From the NCBI GenBank assembly GCA_013140405.1, contig JABFSV010000208.1, positions 1 to 7,703 on the forward strand: DNA of 7,703 nucleotides. The letters are read 5' to 3'. How positions within the stretch are numbered: the first letter of the stretch is position 1; every line of letters begins with the position of its first letter. The translations under genes and the position numbers were made by a program. This document shows, in pieces, positions 1 to 7,059 of the stretch. Origin of the DNA: Methyloglobulus sp. (GTDB lineage: Bacteria; Pseudomonadota; Gammaproteobacteria; Methylococcales; Methylomonadaceae). The notes beneath the pieces are model-generated. The model was not told the DNA's origin. It did no database searches and worked only from the letters and a program-made list of their open reading frames with translations.

Positions 1-906
1 ATTACTGCCCGTGACATCGAAAGTCATGTATCAGAATTAGTCGATAAAACTAAGATAACCCAGGTGTGTCCGGCACGTCTGGTTGGACTTATGTCGGACG
101 ATAACACGGTCAATGTCAGCATAAAACACAAGGACGATTCGCTGTGTTTATCGGCGAAACTGCTAGTTGGTGCGGATGGCGGCAATTCATCTGTTCGGAA
201 ATTGCTGGACATAGCGCAACAAGTTACTGAATACGGACAGACAGCCCTGGTCACCACAGTTAAGACCTCACTTCCTCACCGAAATATCGCTTACGAACGT
301 TTTACTGAATCAGGGCCTTTGGCATTCCTGCCCATAGGCAAAAACCAGTGTTCAGTAGTTTGGACGCGCAGCAATGAAGATGCTGACTCACTCATGTCAG
401 GCAGTGAAGAGGACTTTCTGGGAGCATTGCAGCAGTGCTTCGGTTATCGGCTAGGACAACTCAGCTTAGCTGCACCGAGACGGGCATTTCCTGTCGCCCT
501 TGTTCGCGCTGATAGGATGCAATCAGGCCGTACCGTCATTATCGGCAATGCTGTCCATCAGCTGCATCCTGTAGCGGGGCAGGGTTTTAACCTGGGGCTG
601 CGTGATGTCGTGCAGTTGGCGGAGATGATCCTCAAACAACATGGGCAAGGTGAAGACATAGGTTCAGCGACATTCCTGAATGAATATGTGGTCGCACGGG
701 AACAAGACCATCGCCAAACCATCACTTTCACCGACACGCTGGTGAAGCTGTTTTCCAATGATTGGTTGGCGTTAGCAGCAGCCAGGAATATTGGCCTTGC
801 TGTCTTGGATCATGTTCCCGCTGCAAAAGCCTTGTTATCAAGACATGCGATGGGATTGGCACAGCGTCTGCCTCGCCTTGGAAGCCGTCCTGAGTATGAT
901 AATTAG
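1..906 (+). CDS. ubiH: UbiH-type FAD-dependent ubiquinone biosynthesis hydroxylase, 3' part (5' end outside window)
   Basis: Frame 1 is open from the first base and gives 301 residues before TAG. Family members are about 390-400 residues, so roughly the first 90-100, including the N-terminal Rossmann GxGxxG, lie to the left of the window. Visible landmarks are the DG motif GADGG (fragment residues 57-61), which contacts FAD and NADPH, and the FAD-ribityl motif from G182 reading GNAVHQLHPVAGQGFNLGLRD in two adjoining parts. The Asn at the second position of that motif, where most flavin hydroxylases have Asp, and the LHP..GQGFNLG run are typical of UbiH (2-octaprenyl-6-methoxyphenol hydroxylase type) rather than UbiF or UbiI. 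By family knowledge the enzyme hydroxylates the ring of a polyprenyl-phenol intermediate in aerobic ubiquinone synthesis, in a membrane-associated Ubi complex. No frameshift is seen. The gene is probably in an operon with upstream genes outside the window. Confidence 0.92.
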   Translation: MTARDIESHVSELVDKTKITQVCPARLVGLMSDDNTVNVSIKHKDDSLCLSAKLLVGADGGNSSVRKLLDIAQQVTEYGQTALVTTVKTSLPHRNIAYERFTESGPLAFLPIGKNQCSVVWTRSNEDADSLMSGSEEDFLGALQQCFGYRLGQLSLAAPRRAFPVALVRADRMQSGRTVIIGNAVHQLHPVAGQGFNLGLRDVVQLAEMILKQHGQGEDIGSATFLNEYVVAREQDHRQTITFTDTLVKLFSNDWLALAAARNIGLAVLDHVPAAKALLSRHAMGLAQRLPRLGSRPEYDN

Positions 907-1188
907 TGCCTAACAACCCAAAGAGTTAAGATCCATCCGTATTAAAATATTTGATAGTAAGTTGGTGAATAGTGGGCTTGAGACGCTATCATTCCTGAAT
1001 TGAGCGTTTAATTGCTGCCAAGTAGCAAAAGAAATGTAAATTGTTTGAAATTTGTGCCGAATTGAATTTAACAAATTTGCGTGCATCTGTTATATTCAGG
1101 CACGGAATAGGGTTTGCTAGTGGTATGGACTGCATTTAAGTTTAATGGACAGCAAAATAATAATTAATCTAAAGATGGGGAAATCGTT
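907..1188. other. Gene-free stretch between ubiH and the 160-residue membrane protein gene
   Basis: These 282 bases contain no credible coding sequence; the longest in-frame starts close within a few codons. I see no hairpin plus T-tract that would clearly end ubiH transcription. The right third holds the promoter at 1068-1096 and a leader of about 85 bases. The leader contains a 10-base near-direct repeat with a 20-base period (1125-1134 and 1145-1154). The stretch from about 1030 to 1080 is AT-rich, with repeated AAATTTG-like words that could help the promoter as an UP-type element (inference). Confidence 0.6.
1068..1096 (+). promoter_or_regulatory. Sigma-70-type promoter with extended -10 for the gene at 1189
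   Basis: The -35 is TTAACA (1068-1073, 5 of 6 to consensus). The spacer is 17 bases. The -10 is TATATT (1091-1096, 5 of 6), preceded by TGT (1088-1090), which supplies the extended -10 TG. Transcription would start near 1102-1104, leaving a leader of about 85 bases. This is the best promoter-like site I found in the window and indicates that the next gene is expressed independently of ubiH. Confidence 0.7.
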
Positions 1189-1671
1189 ATGACAGAAGGG
1201 TTGTTTGTGTTGACCACACTATTTGTTGCTTATGTTATCTATGTCATCGTAAACGAAAAGAAGGCAGGAAGCGCCGCTTCAAAATCCGCAGCGGCTACGC
1301 AACCGCAACCTGTGCAGCAGGCGGCTGTGACTGTTGTAGAAGAAAAACCAAAAGCTGCGCCAGTTAAAGCAAAACCAGCAGCCAAAAAAGCGCCAGCTAA
1401 ACCAGCAGCGGTGGAAAAACCTGCCGAAGCGCCGGTGGCTGCACCTGAACCCGCAGCCATCAAAAGCACTGGTTTGAAAGATCCTAAAACGGGCGAGGTG
1501 GCAACTACCTATAGCAACTACCGGTTCACCAAACGCTGGATAAAAGAAGCCCTGGTTGCAGAAAACCTGGTTGAAAAAGTTTATAAGAATGACGAGCTGA
1601 ATGCCGATGTCGAAGCCAAAATAAAGGCTGGCATTGCTAAGCTTGAGGGCATGGAAAAATACAAGGCTTAG
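1189..1671 (+). CDS. Single-span membrane-anchored protein with Ala/Pro/Lys-rich linker, function unknown
   Basis: The 160 residues fall into three parts. Residues 5-21 are a hydrophobic span rich in Leu, Val, Tyr and Phe. Residues 28-91 are a low-complexity linker of Ala, Pro, Lys and Glu with repeated AKPA/KKAPAKPA words, resembling histone-H1-like or AlgP-like tails and TonB-like spacers. Residues 93-160 form a compact charged domain beginning STGLKDPKTGEV, likely mostly helical after residue 112. Only Glu3 is charged before the span, and NEKK follows it, so the positive-inside rule favours a cytoplasmic C-terminal part. Translation starts at ATG 1189 behind a weak GATGGGG (1174-1180). It has its own strong promoter and stands alone, with pilR converging from the right. 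I do not recognise the family. Coding is supported by the promoter, the start context and the ordered domain design. A role tethering a soluble domain or a polyanion to the inner membrane is conceivable but is inference. Confidence 0.85.
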   Translation: MTEGLFVLTTLFVAYVIYVIVNEKKAGSAASKSAAATQPQPVQQAAVTVVEEKPKAAPVKAKPAAKKAPAKPAAVEKPAEAPVAAPEPAAIKSTGLKDPKTGEVATTYSNYRFTKRWIKEALVAENLVEKVYKNDELNADVEAKIKAGIAKLEGMEKYKA

Positions 1672-1699
1672 ATTTTATCCACAAACTAGCGGACGAGAA

Positions 1700-1758
1700 A
1701 GACTGGGGAAAGGCTTTAGATCACTGTTCCACACAGTTGTTTCTCTAGCCTTTGGTCT
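1700..1758. terminator. Possible bidirectional terminator structure between convergent genes
   Basis: In the 93-base gap between two convergent genes, AAAGGCT (1709-1715) pairs with AGCCTTT (1747-1753), and AGAC (1700-1703) pairs with GTCT (1755-1758) across an asymmetric bulge. Inside lies a second stem, ACTGT (1723-1727) with ACAGT (1733-1737), around a 5-base loop. GAGAAA (1695-1700) could alternatively pair with TTTCTC (1740-1745). The position is right for a shared terminator, but neither strand shows a proper U-tract, so intrinsic termination is not certain. Confidence 0.4.
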
Positions 1759-1764
1759 TGTGCC

Positions 1765-3111
1765 TTATTCCTCCATATTGAGTTTTTTCAGCCGATAACG
1801 AAACGACCTGAACGTAAGCCCTAGTTGTTTCGCCGCCGCCGTTTTATTCCATTTGTTCTCCTCTAAGGCAGTAGTAATCGCCTTGCGTTCTATGCCGTCC
1901 AGATAATCTTCCAAACTTTCAACGGCAGGGTCATAGTCGGGATGTTCTGTGTCGCCATTACTGCTGCTGGCAACGAGCGGCAAATTCAGGTCATCCACTT
2001 CGATAGTATTGCCATCGTACAATGCCAAAGCCCGTTCCAGGATGTTTTCCAGTTCCCGTACATTCCCTGGGAAGCGGTATTGTTGCAGGGCGGCTAAAGC
2101 TGATGCCGAAATGTCCGGCTTCTTGTTGTCTGCCGTAAGTTTGGTCAATACATGTTCTGTTAGCATGGGGATATCCGCCGACCTTTCCCTTAGTGCTGGT
2201 AAAACTAGGTCGATGACATTGATCCGGTAATATAAATCTTGCCTGAATACACCGGCCTTTACCATATCGGCAAGATTACGGTGGGTAGCGCTGAGCAGCC
2301 TTACATCAACTGGGATTTCCAGTTGCTCACCGACCGGACGCACTCTCTTTTCCTGAATGGCACGTAGCAACTTAACTTGCAAAGGTTGTGGCAAGTCGGC
2401 TACCTCGTCGAGAAACAGGGTTCCGCCATCAGCAGCCTGGAACAGCCCTTTTTTATCGCTGACCGCCCCAGTAAAACTGCCCTTCTTATGCCCGAAAAAC
2501 TCACTTTCCATCAATTCATGTGGAATAGCCCCGCAGTTAATGGCAACAAACGGTTTGTCGCTGCGCGAACTTTGCTGATGGATTAACCGCGCCACCAATT
2601 CCTTCCCTGAGCCGGATTCTCCGCTGATATAAACAGGTGCTTGGCTACGCGCTAGCTTGTCAATTCTCGATCGGATGTCACGCATAACCGAAGAATCACC
2701 TAGTAAGGTATTCCGGGTTCGCCGTTCTTTAGGTAAATCAGGGCTAGAAAGTTTTAATGCGCTGTTGATGAGTTGTCTCAACCCCGCTAAATCAATGGGT
2801 TTGGAAACAAAATCGAAAGCCCCCTTTTTCATGGCCAGTATGGCTGTGTCCATACTGCCATGTGCGGTGATGACTGCTACCGGTATGGGTTTGGGCATTT
2901 TCTGGATGAAGTCAACCAGGTTCAAGCCATTGCCATCAGGTAGCTTCATATCGGTCAGGCATAGATCAAACGGCTTTTGTTGCAATAAAGCCTTGGCATC
3001 CTCAATATTTTCGGCAGAATGAGTTTGAATACCCATTCTGTCGAGGGTCAGCTCCAACAGCTCGCGGATATCCGGTTCGTCATCGACAATCAAGGCCTGT
3101 GGTTTATTCAT
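1765..3111 (-). CDS. pilR: PilR, sigma-54-dependent response regulator of type IV pilus genes
   Basis: The 448 residues have the NtrC-type order. The receiver (about 4-120) has acidic pair D10/D11, phospho-acceptor D54, T82 and K104. The AAA+ domain (about 135-375) has Walker A GESGSGKE at 164-171, the sigma-54-contacting loop GSFTGA at 211-216, Walker B TLFLDEVADLP at 231-241 and an arginine-rich FRQDLYYR at 289-296. A Fis-type helix-turn-helix lies at about 421-443. GSFTGA instead of GAFTGA is usual in PilR. Near-verbatim agreement with Pseudomonas PilR across KLARSQAPVYISGESGSGKE (154-171 and on) and the C-terminal FRSFRYRLKKL makes the assignment firm. By family knowledge, phosphorylated PilR activates pilin transcription with sigma-54 polymerase. 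Its ATG overlaps the pilS stop by 4 bases and lacks a Shine-Dalgarno, so translation is probably coupled to pilS. Confidence 0.96.
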   Translation of the reverse strand: MNKPQALIVDDEPDIRELLELTLDRMGIQTHSAENIEDAKALLQQKPFDLCLTDMKLPDGNGLNLVDFIQKMPKPIPVAVITAHGSMDTAILAMKKGAFDFVSKPIDLAGLRQLINSALKLSSPDLPKERRTRNTLLGDSSVMRDIRSRIDKLARSQAPVYISGESGSGKELVARLIHQQSSRSDKPFVAINCGAIPHELMESEFFGHKKGSFTGAVSDKKGLFQAADGGTLFLDEVADLPQPLQVKLLRAIQEKRVRPVGEQLEIPVDVRLLSATHRNLADMVKAGVFRQDLYYRINVIDLVLPALRERSADIPMLTEHVLTKLTADNKKPDISASALAALQQYRFPGNVRELENILERALALYDGNTIEVDDLNLPLVASSSNGDTEHPDYDPAVESLEDYLDGIERKAITTALEENKWNKTAAAKQLGLTFRSFRYRLKKLNMEE

Positions 3112-4739
3112 ATTTCAATTGTGGTTAAGTTTGCATCTCGTATACTTAGCCTAAAGCAGCTACGATTTTCATCCGTTAAATGATAGCTTAATTTTGCCTG
3201 ATTTAACTCCGCCAGCTCTCGTGAGATGTAAAGACCCAGTCCGGTACCTTTGGGCGAAGTCGTAAAAAATGGTTCAAAAAGCTGTTTCAGATGTTCTGGG
3301 CTAATGCCTGAACCGTTATCTATCACCTCTATACAAGGGCCATGAGGGCTGTTTTGCGTCCGTATCAATATCGGCGCCCGTTCGGGTTGGCCGTATCGCA
3401 AGGCATTTTGACATAAATTATCCATAATTTGCTTTAAATGCCCAGGGTCGATAAAGCCTGGCATCAAGGTATTGTCCAAAGAGAGGCTAAATGCAGGATT
3501 CGTTGCAGTTGCGTACTCAACGTAAAAATTTTCAAAGTAATCATTCAGCCAGTGCGCTAAATCAATTTTTTCGCGTTTAGAATCAGTCCTTTTAGATAAA
3601 TTTAAAATATCTTCAATGATTTGGTTAACCCTATCGGAATTGGTTTGGATGATTTTGGTCAACCGCAGATCCTGGCTTGTTAACTGGGTGCATTCCGACA
3701 GCAATTGTCCGGCATGGCTGATAGCCCCTAAAGGATTGCGGATTTCGTGGGCGATACTTGCGGTCAACCTGCCCAATGAAGCCAATTTGCTTTGCTGCAA
3801 ACGTTGGTTGTATAAGGCGATGTCTTCCAGAATAATCATGTAATAAACTTGCTGGTGGGTCGGTAAGGCCATAAAGCGGCATTGGATTTCTTTTTCACCC
3901 GATTGCGGCAACATCGCCACGTTATGTTCCGGTGCAGTCAACCATTGCTGAAATGCTTGCGACAAATTCTCGGAAACTCCCCTGAGTTTATGGGGTATAA
4001 GGGATAAATTTGAAAATCGCAATACTGCCGGATTTGCTACATGAATGACATGCTGTTTGTCTGTAATTATAATCCCCGATTGCAAATGCTGAATGATATA
4101 TTGGTTGAGTTCTTCCAGTTGAAGGATGGTGTGTTGTTGCTGGTCAGTAAGTTGTAACATCTGTTCAGAGCGTCTTGCCAAAACCAATGACAACAATGCA
4201 ATAGCAAAATAAGACGCGCCCAGCATTCCTGCGTACGTGTAATTGGTTTTTGCAAAAATATGCTCCTCGGCAGCGTACAGCTCCGCTGACAATATTGCTA
4301 AACTGGCAATGGCGGCAAAGACCAGCGCACAACGCCCACCAATGAGCAATCCTCCGGCTGCCATGGAAACCGCCAGCAAAATACCCACCCCGCTACTGAT
4401 TCCACCCGATGTGTGCATGAGTAAAGTTAACATGACAATATCGGTAAAAATCAGTAGCTGCGCCAATAGGCTGTAACTCAGTACTCGCCAGGTGATGCAA
4501 ACCCCAAGAGCGAGGGTCAAAAACAAATAAGTCAGACTGCTGTAACCATACATCTGTCGGTCAAATAAGCTGAAAGACAAAGGTTCAAATTTTAAAAAAA
4601 ACAACAGGCTAAATGAGCAAGCCAGGATAAAGCGATAGATATAATAGACATTCAGCAATTGCCAGGCTTGGATGGCAGGTATCCCATAACCCTTAGAAAA
4701 GGGGCAAGGGTAAATAATCTTTGGATTGTTGATGTGCAT
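3108..4739 (-). CDS. pilS: PilS, six-span membrane sensor histidine kinase of the PilS/PilR pair
   Basis: The 543 residues begin with six hydrophobic spans (about 33-50, 68-84, 87-108, 117-134, 136-155 and 170-188). A cytoplasmic helix and a PAS-like region (about 205-310) follow. The dimerisation H-box SIAHEIRNPLGAI has H331 as phospho-acceptor. The ATP-binding domain has an N-box at 440-450 (DNLCQNALRYG), G1 DNGSGIS at 474-480, an F-box around 488-492 (FEPFF) and G2 GTGLGL at 498-503. Order and motifs match Pseudomonas PilS (about 530 residues), which senses pilin in the inner membrane and phosphorylates PilR. It is the first gene of the pilSR operon. The start is uncertain: ATG 4739 has no Shine-Dalgarno, and the 27 residues before a TTG at residue 28 have no counterpart in the Pseudomonas protein, so the true start may be further in. 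No pilin gene is nearby. Confidence 0.95.
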   Translation of the reverse strand: MHINNPKIIYPCPFSKGYGIPAIQAWQLLNVYYIYRFILACSFSLLFFLKFEPLSFSLFDRQMYGYSSLTYLFLTLALGVCITWRVLSYSLLAQLLIFTDIVMLTLLMHTSGGISSGVGILLAVSMAAGGLLIGGRCALVFAAIASLAILSAELYAAEEHIFAKTNYTYAGMLGASYFAIALLSLVLARRSEQMLQLTDQQQHTILQLEELNQYIIQHLQSGIIITDKQHVIHVANPAVLRFSNLSLIPHKLRGVSENLSQAFQQWLTAPEHNVAMLPQSGEKEIQCRFMALPTHQQVYYMIILEDIALYNQRLQQSKLASLGRLTASIAHEIRNPLGAISHAGQLLSECTQLTSQDLRLTKIIQTNSDRVNQIIEDILNLSKRTDSKREKIDLAHWLNDYFENFYVEYATATNPAFSLSLDNTLMPGFIDPGHLKQIMDNLCQNALRYGQPERAPILIRTQNSPHGPCIEVIDNGSGISPEHLKQLFEPFFTTSPKGTGLGLYISRELAELNQAKLSYHLTDENRSCFRLSIRDANLTTIEI

Positions 4740-4789
4740 CTTGGTATTTAGAATTACGCTTTTCAGGGACTTAGCCAGAATTGTCGGTT

Positions 4790-4817
4790 ATCATAACTAT
4801 AGCCGAAACTTGTGCAA
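4790..4817 (-). promoter_or_regulatory. Candidate sigma-70-type promoter for pilSR
   Basis: Read on the - strand, TATGAT (4795-4790, 5 of 6 to the -10 consensus) lies 16 bases downstream of TTGCAC (4817-4812, a weak -35 conserving TTG). Transcription would begin near 4783, about 44 bases before the pilS ATG. The -10 is persuasive and the -35 is not. Confidence 0.35.
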
Positions 4818-4827
4818 ACACACAGAC

Positions 4828-4833
4828 TACAAT
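4828..4833 (+). promoter_or_regulatory. Possible -10 element for sucCD
   Basis: TACAAT (5 of 6 to consensus) lies 35 bases ahead of the sucC ATG. I find no matching -35 at 16-18 bases, so an activator-dependent promoter or a different start is possible. Together with the pilS candidate it occupies the 129-base divergent intergenic region (4740-4868), which must hold the promoters of both operons. Confidence 0.22.
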
Positions 4834-4868
4834 CAATCGTACTGCTTATCAGACAATAGGAAAAATCA

Positions 4869-6038
4869 ATGAATATCCATGAATATCAGGCCAAACAGCT
4901 CTTTCTGGAATACGGGATACCGGTTCCTGATGGCAAGCCTACGATGGCATCCGAAAATGCGGCAGAAATTGCCAAGATGCTTGGTGGTGAAAGCTGGGTA
5001 GTCAAAGCACAGGTTCATGCCGGTGGCCGGGGCAAAGTCGGTGGGGTCAAGTTGACCAAAAACAGCGCAGAAATCGCGGATCTCAGCAAAGCCATGTTAG
5101 GTACTCGATTAGTTACCCAGCAGACTGATGCAGCGGGTCTGCCAGTCAATCAAGTGCTAATCGAAAAAACGTATCCCATTGAACGCGAGCTATACCTGAG
5201 CTTGCTGGTGGATAGGACTAGCGAACGGATGGTTTTTATCGCCTCGGCAGCCGGCGGTATGGATATTGAAACCGTCGCCCATGAAACGCCTGAACAAATA
5301 GTATCGGTAAAAATTAACCCGATAGCGGGTTTACAATCCTACCAATGCCGCTTGATTGCTTACTCGTTGGGGCTAAAAGGCCAGCAACATAAGGCGTTAG
5401 AAAAAATCATGCAAGGTATGGTTGGTTTAATGTTAGAAAAAGATGCCAGCCAGATTGAGATTAACCCACTCATCGTCACCGATAAAGGCGAATTAATGGC
5501 GCTCGATGCTAAAATCAACTTCGATGATAATGCTTTGGCGTTGCATCCCGACATTCTGGCATTCAAAGATCCCTCGCAGGAGGATGACAGGGAAAATATC
5601 GCCCAACAATTTGGCCTTAATTACATCACCTTGGAAGGCAATATCGGCTGCATGGTCAACGGCGCGGGTCTTGCGATGGCGACGATGGATCTGGTCAAGC
5701 TCAAAGGCGGCAAACCCGCTAATTTCCTGGATGTTGGTGGTGGCACTAATGTCGAAAAAGTCTGTGAAGCCTTCAAGCTTATCCTGTCCGACCATCACGT
5801 TAAAGCCGTACTGGTGAATATTTTCGGCGGCATCGTCAAATGCGACGTCATCGCACAAGGCATCTTGGCGGCAATAAAAGAAGTCCATGTCAGTATTCCT
5901 GTTGTGGTTAGGTTGGAAGGCACCAATGTTGAGGAAGGCAGGGCATTATTAAGCAATACCGGACTTAATCTTTATGCAGCGGATGATTTAGCTCACGCTG
6001 CGGAACAAGTTGTTGCCTTGGCAGGAGACGCAGCATGA
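4869..6038 (+). CDS. sucC: Succinyl-CoA synthetase (ADP-forming) beta subunit
   Basis: The 389 residues match the 388-residue E. coli SucC almost end to end. It begins [12 protein letters not shown], typical of the ATP-grasp fold. K46 and the glycine-rich HAGGRGK (50-56) bind nucleotide. N199 (IEINPL) and D213 (ALDAK) are at the E. coli Mg-binding positions. The CoA-ligase half carries [26 protein letters not shown] (285-292) and [11 protein letters not shown] (316-326). With SucD it interconverts succinyl-CoA, ADP and Pi with succinate, ATP and CoA in the TCA cycle. Malate-CoA ligase subunit MtkA is a close paralogue; the GGIVKCD version, as in SucC, favours succinyl-CoA synthetase, but sequence alone does not fix the acid substrate. 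AGGA (4858-4861) lies 7 bases before the ATG. It stands as a two-gene unit with sucD, without sucAB nearby, divergent from pilSR. Confidence 0.94.
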   Translation: MNIHEYQAKQLFLEYGIPVPDGKPTMASENAAEIAKMLGGESWVVKAQVHAGGRGKVGGVKLTKNSAEIADLSKAMLGTRLVTQQTDAAGLPVNQVLIEKTYPIERELYLSLLVDRTSERMVFIASAAGGMDIETVAHETPEQIVSVKINPIAGLQSYQCRLIAYSLGLKGQQHKALEKIMQGMVGLMLEKDASQIEINPLIVTDKGELMALDAKINFDDNALALHPDILAFKDPSQEDDRENIAQQFGLNYITLEGNIGCMVNGAGLAMATMDLVKLKGGKPANFLDVGGGTNVEKVCEAFKLILSDHHVKAVLVNIFGGIVKCDVIAQGILAAIKEVHVSIPVVVRLEGTNVEEGRALLSNTGLNLYAADDLAHAAEQVVALAGDAA

Positions 6039-6904
6039 GCATACTGGTTAACAAAGACACTAAAGTTATCTGCCAAGGGTTTACCGGCAAACAAGGGACA
6101 TTCCACTCCCAAGGCGCACTCGAATACGGTACACAACTGGTTGGTGGCGTTACCCCAGATCGTGGCGGAGAAAGTCACTTGGGCTTGCCCGTATTCAATA
6201 CCGTCCACGATGCCGTAAACAGCACGGGGGCAACAGCCAGCATGATCTACGTGCCGCCCTTTTACACAGCAGATGCCATCCTGGAAGCGGTCGATGCAGG
6301 TATTAAGCTCATCGTCTGCATCACCGAAGGCATTCCCATCTTGCAAATGCTACGGGTTAAAGCCGCACTGGCGCAAACCGATGTCTTATTGATAGGTCCC
6401 AACTGCCCTGGCATCATCACCCCTGGCGAGTGCAAAATCGGCATCATGCCGGGCAAAATACATCTTCCTGGCTCGATTGGTATCGTTTCCCGTTCAGGCA
6501 CATTGACCTATGAATCTGTCTTCCAGACCACCAACGAAGGCTTAGGGCAAAGCACCTGCGTCGGCATCGGTGGCGACCCCATACGTGGTATGAATTTCAT
6601 CGACGTACTTAGCCGCTTTCAGGAAGACGACCAAACCAAAGGCATCGTCATGGTCGGCGAAATCGGTGGCAGTGATGAAGAAGCCGCTGCTGACTACATC
6701 AAAGCCCACGTCACCAAACCAGTCGTCGCTTATATCGCCGGACAAACTGCGCCCCCTGGCAAGCGCATGGGCCATGCTGGGGCGATAGTCACAGGCGGCA
6801 AAGGCACAGCCGAAGGCAAAGTGGCTGCGCTCAAAGCCGCAGGAGTTGAGGTCGTTAATTCACCGACGGATATTGGTGTGGCAATCAAGGCGTGTTGCAA
6901 TTAA
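6035..6904 (+). CDS. sucD: Succinyl-CoA synthetase (ADP-forming) alpha subunit
   Basis: At 289 residues it has exactly the length of E. coli SucD and aligns without gaps by eye. Key parts are the CoA-binding loop [11 protein letters not shown] (15-25), GPNCPG (121-126), the SRSGTLTYE loop (152-160), GIGGDPI (177-183) and the active-site histidine in [11 protein letters not shown]247 counting the Met, equal to the phosphohistidine H246 of mature E. coli SucD. The alpha subunit carries the phosphohistidine and CoA site and pairs with SucC. Its ATG overlaps the sucC stop (ATGA, 6035-6038), and AGGAG (6023-6027) sits 7 bases upstream inside sucC, so the two are co-transcribed and translationally coupled. 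A small oddity is the segment PPFYTADA (74-81), where E. coli has APFCKDS and many relatives PPPFAADA. The inverted repeat at 6913 starts 9 bases after the stop. Confidence 0.95.
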   Translation: MSILVNKDTKVICQGFTGKQGTFHSQGALEYGTQLVGGVTPDRGGESHLGLPVFNTVHDAVNSTGATASMIYVPPFYTADAILEAVDAGIKLIVCITEGIPILQMLRVKAALAQTDVLLIGPNCPGIITPGECKIGIMPGKIHLPGSIGIVSRSGTLTYESVFQTTNEGLGQSTCVGIGGDPIRGMNFIDVLSRFQEDDQTKGIVMVGEIGGSDEEAAADYIKAHVTKPVVAYIAGQTAPPGKRMGHAGAIVTGGKGTAEGKVAALKAAGVEVVNSPTDIGVAIKACCN

Positions 6905-6912
6905 TTTGAATA

Positions 6913-6984
6913 CATAGGATGTGCCGAGGAACGAGGCGCATCAAATCCGAATGATGCGCTTCACTTTGTTCAGCACATCCTATG
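6913..6984. repeat. 72-base REP/MITE-like inverted repeat after sucD
   Basis: The outer arms CATAGGATGTGC (6913-6924) and GCACATCCTATG (6973-6984) are perfect 12-base complements. The inner arms GCGCATCA (6936-6943) and TGATGCGC (6952-6959) are perfect over 8 bases and extend with a G-T, A-T and G-C pair to 11, around the loop AATCCGAA (6944-6951). The middle parts differ (11 versus 13 bases), so the element is two inverted, diverged copies of a unit of about 31-33 bases with one end CATAGGATGTGC and the other GCGCATCA. No T-tract follows. It may act as a stabilising or terminating hairpin for sucCD mRNA. The form suggests a dispersed repeat mobilised in trans, for example by a REP-associated transposase (inference). 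Confidence 0.85.
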
Positions 6985-7059
6985 CACTAGGATTGTACTT
7001 CGGAGTTGAATCCGCCAGACATTCGATCTCGTATAAATAACGTTAGACAAAACTGGCAT

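Noticed and set aside
856..871. Sigma-54-like site TTGGCAC-N5-CTGC on the + strand, tempting because PilR is encoded nearby.
   Set aside because: It lies inside the ubiH coding sequence, where it encodes conserved-looking C-terminal residues, is over 300 bases from the next start, and a good sigma-70-type promoter is already present at 1068-1096.
1239..1469. A 76-codon Ala/Gly-rich open frame on the - strand opposite the 160-residue protein gene.
   Set aside because: It mirrors the Ala/Pro/Lys-rich linker of the + strand gene, which has a promoter and an ordered domain layout; the antisense frame has neither.
5493..5888. A 131-codon open frame on the - strand opposite sucC, and another at 5993-6346 across sucC/sucD.
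   Set aside because: Both lie antisense to strongly conserved SucC and SucD coding and show no recognisable motif. They are by-products of codon use in those genes.
7041..7047. GTTAGAC, and GCCTAAC at 907-913, resembling integron attC core sites.
   Set aside because: The two 7-mers are 6 kb apart, not paired within an attC-sized palindrome, and no integrase or cassette array is present; such short matches occur by chance.
7006..7059. Upstream in-frame TTG start for the Excalibur gene, adding 18 residues.
   Set aside because: It would put polar, charged residues before the hydrophobic anchor, and the nearby GGAG directly touches the TTG, too close to act as a ribosome site. ATG 7060 gives a sensible membrane protein.
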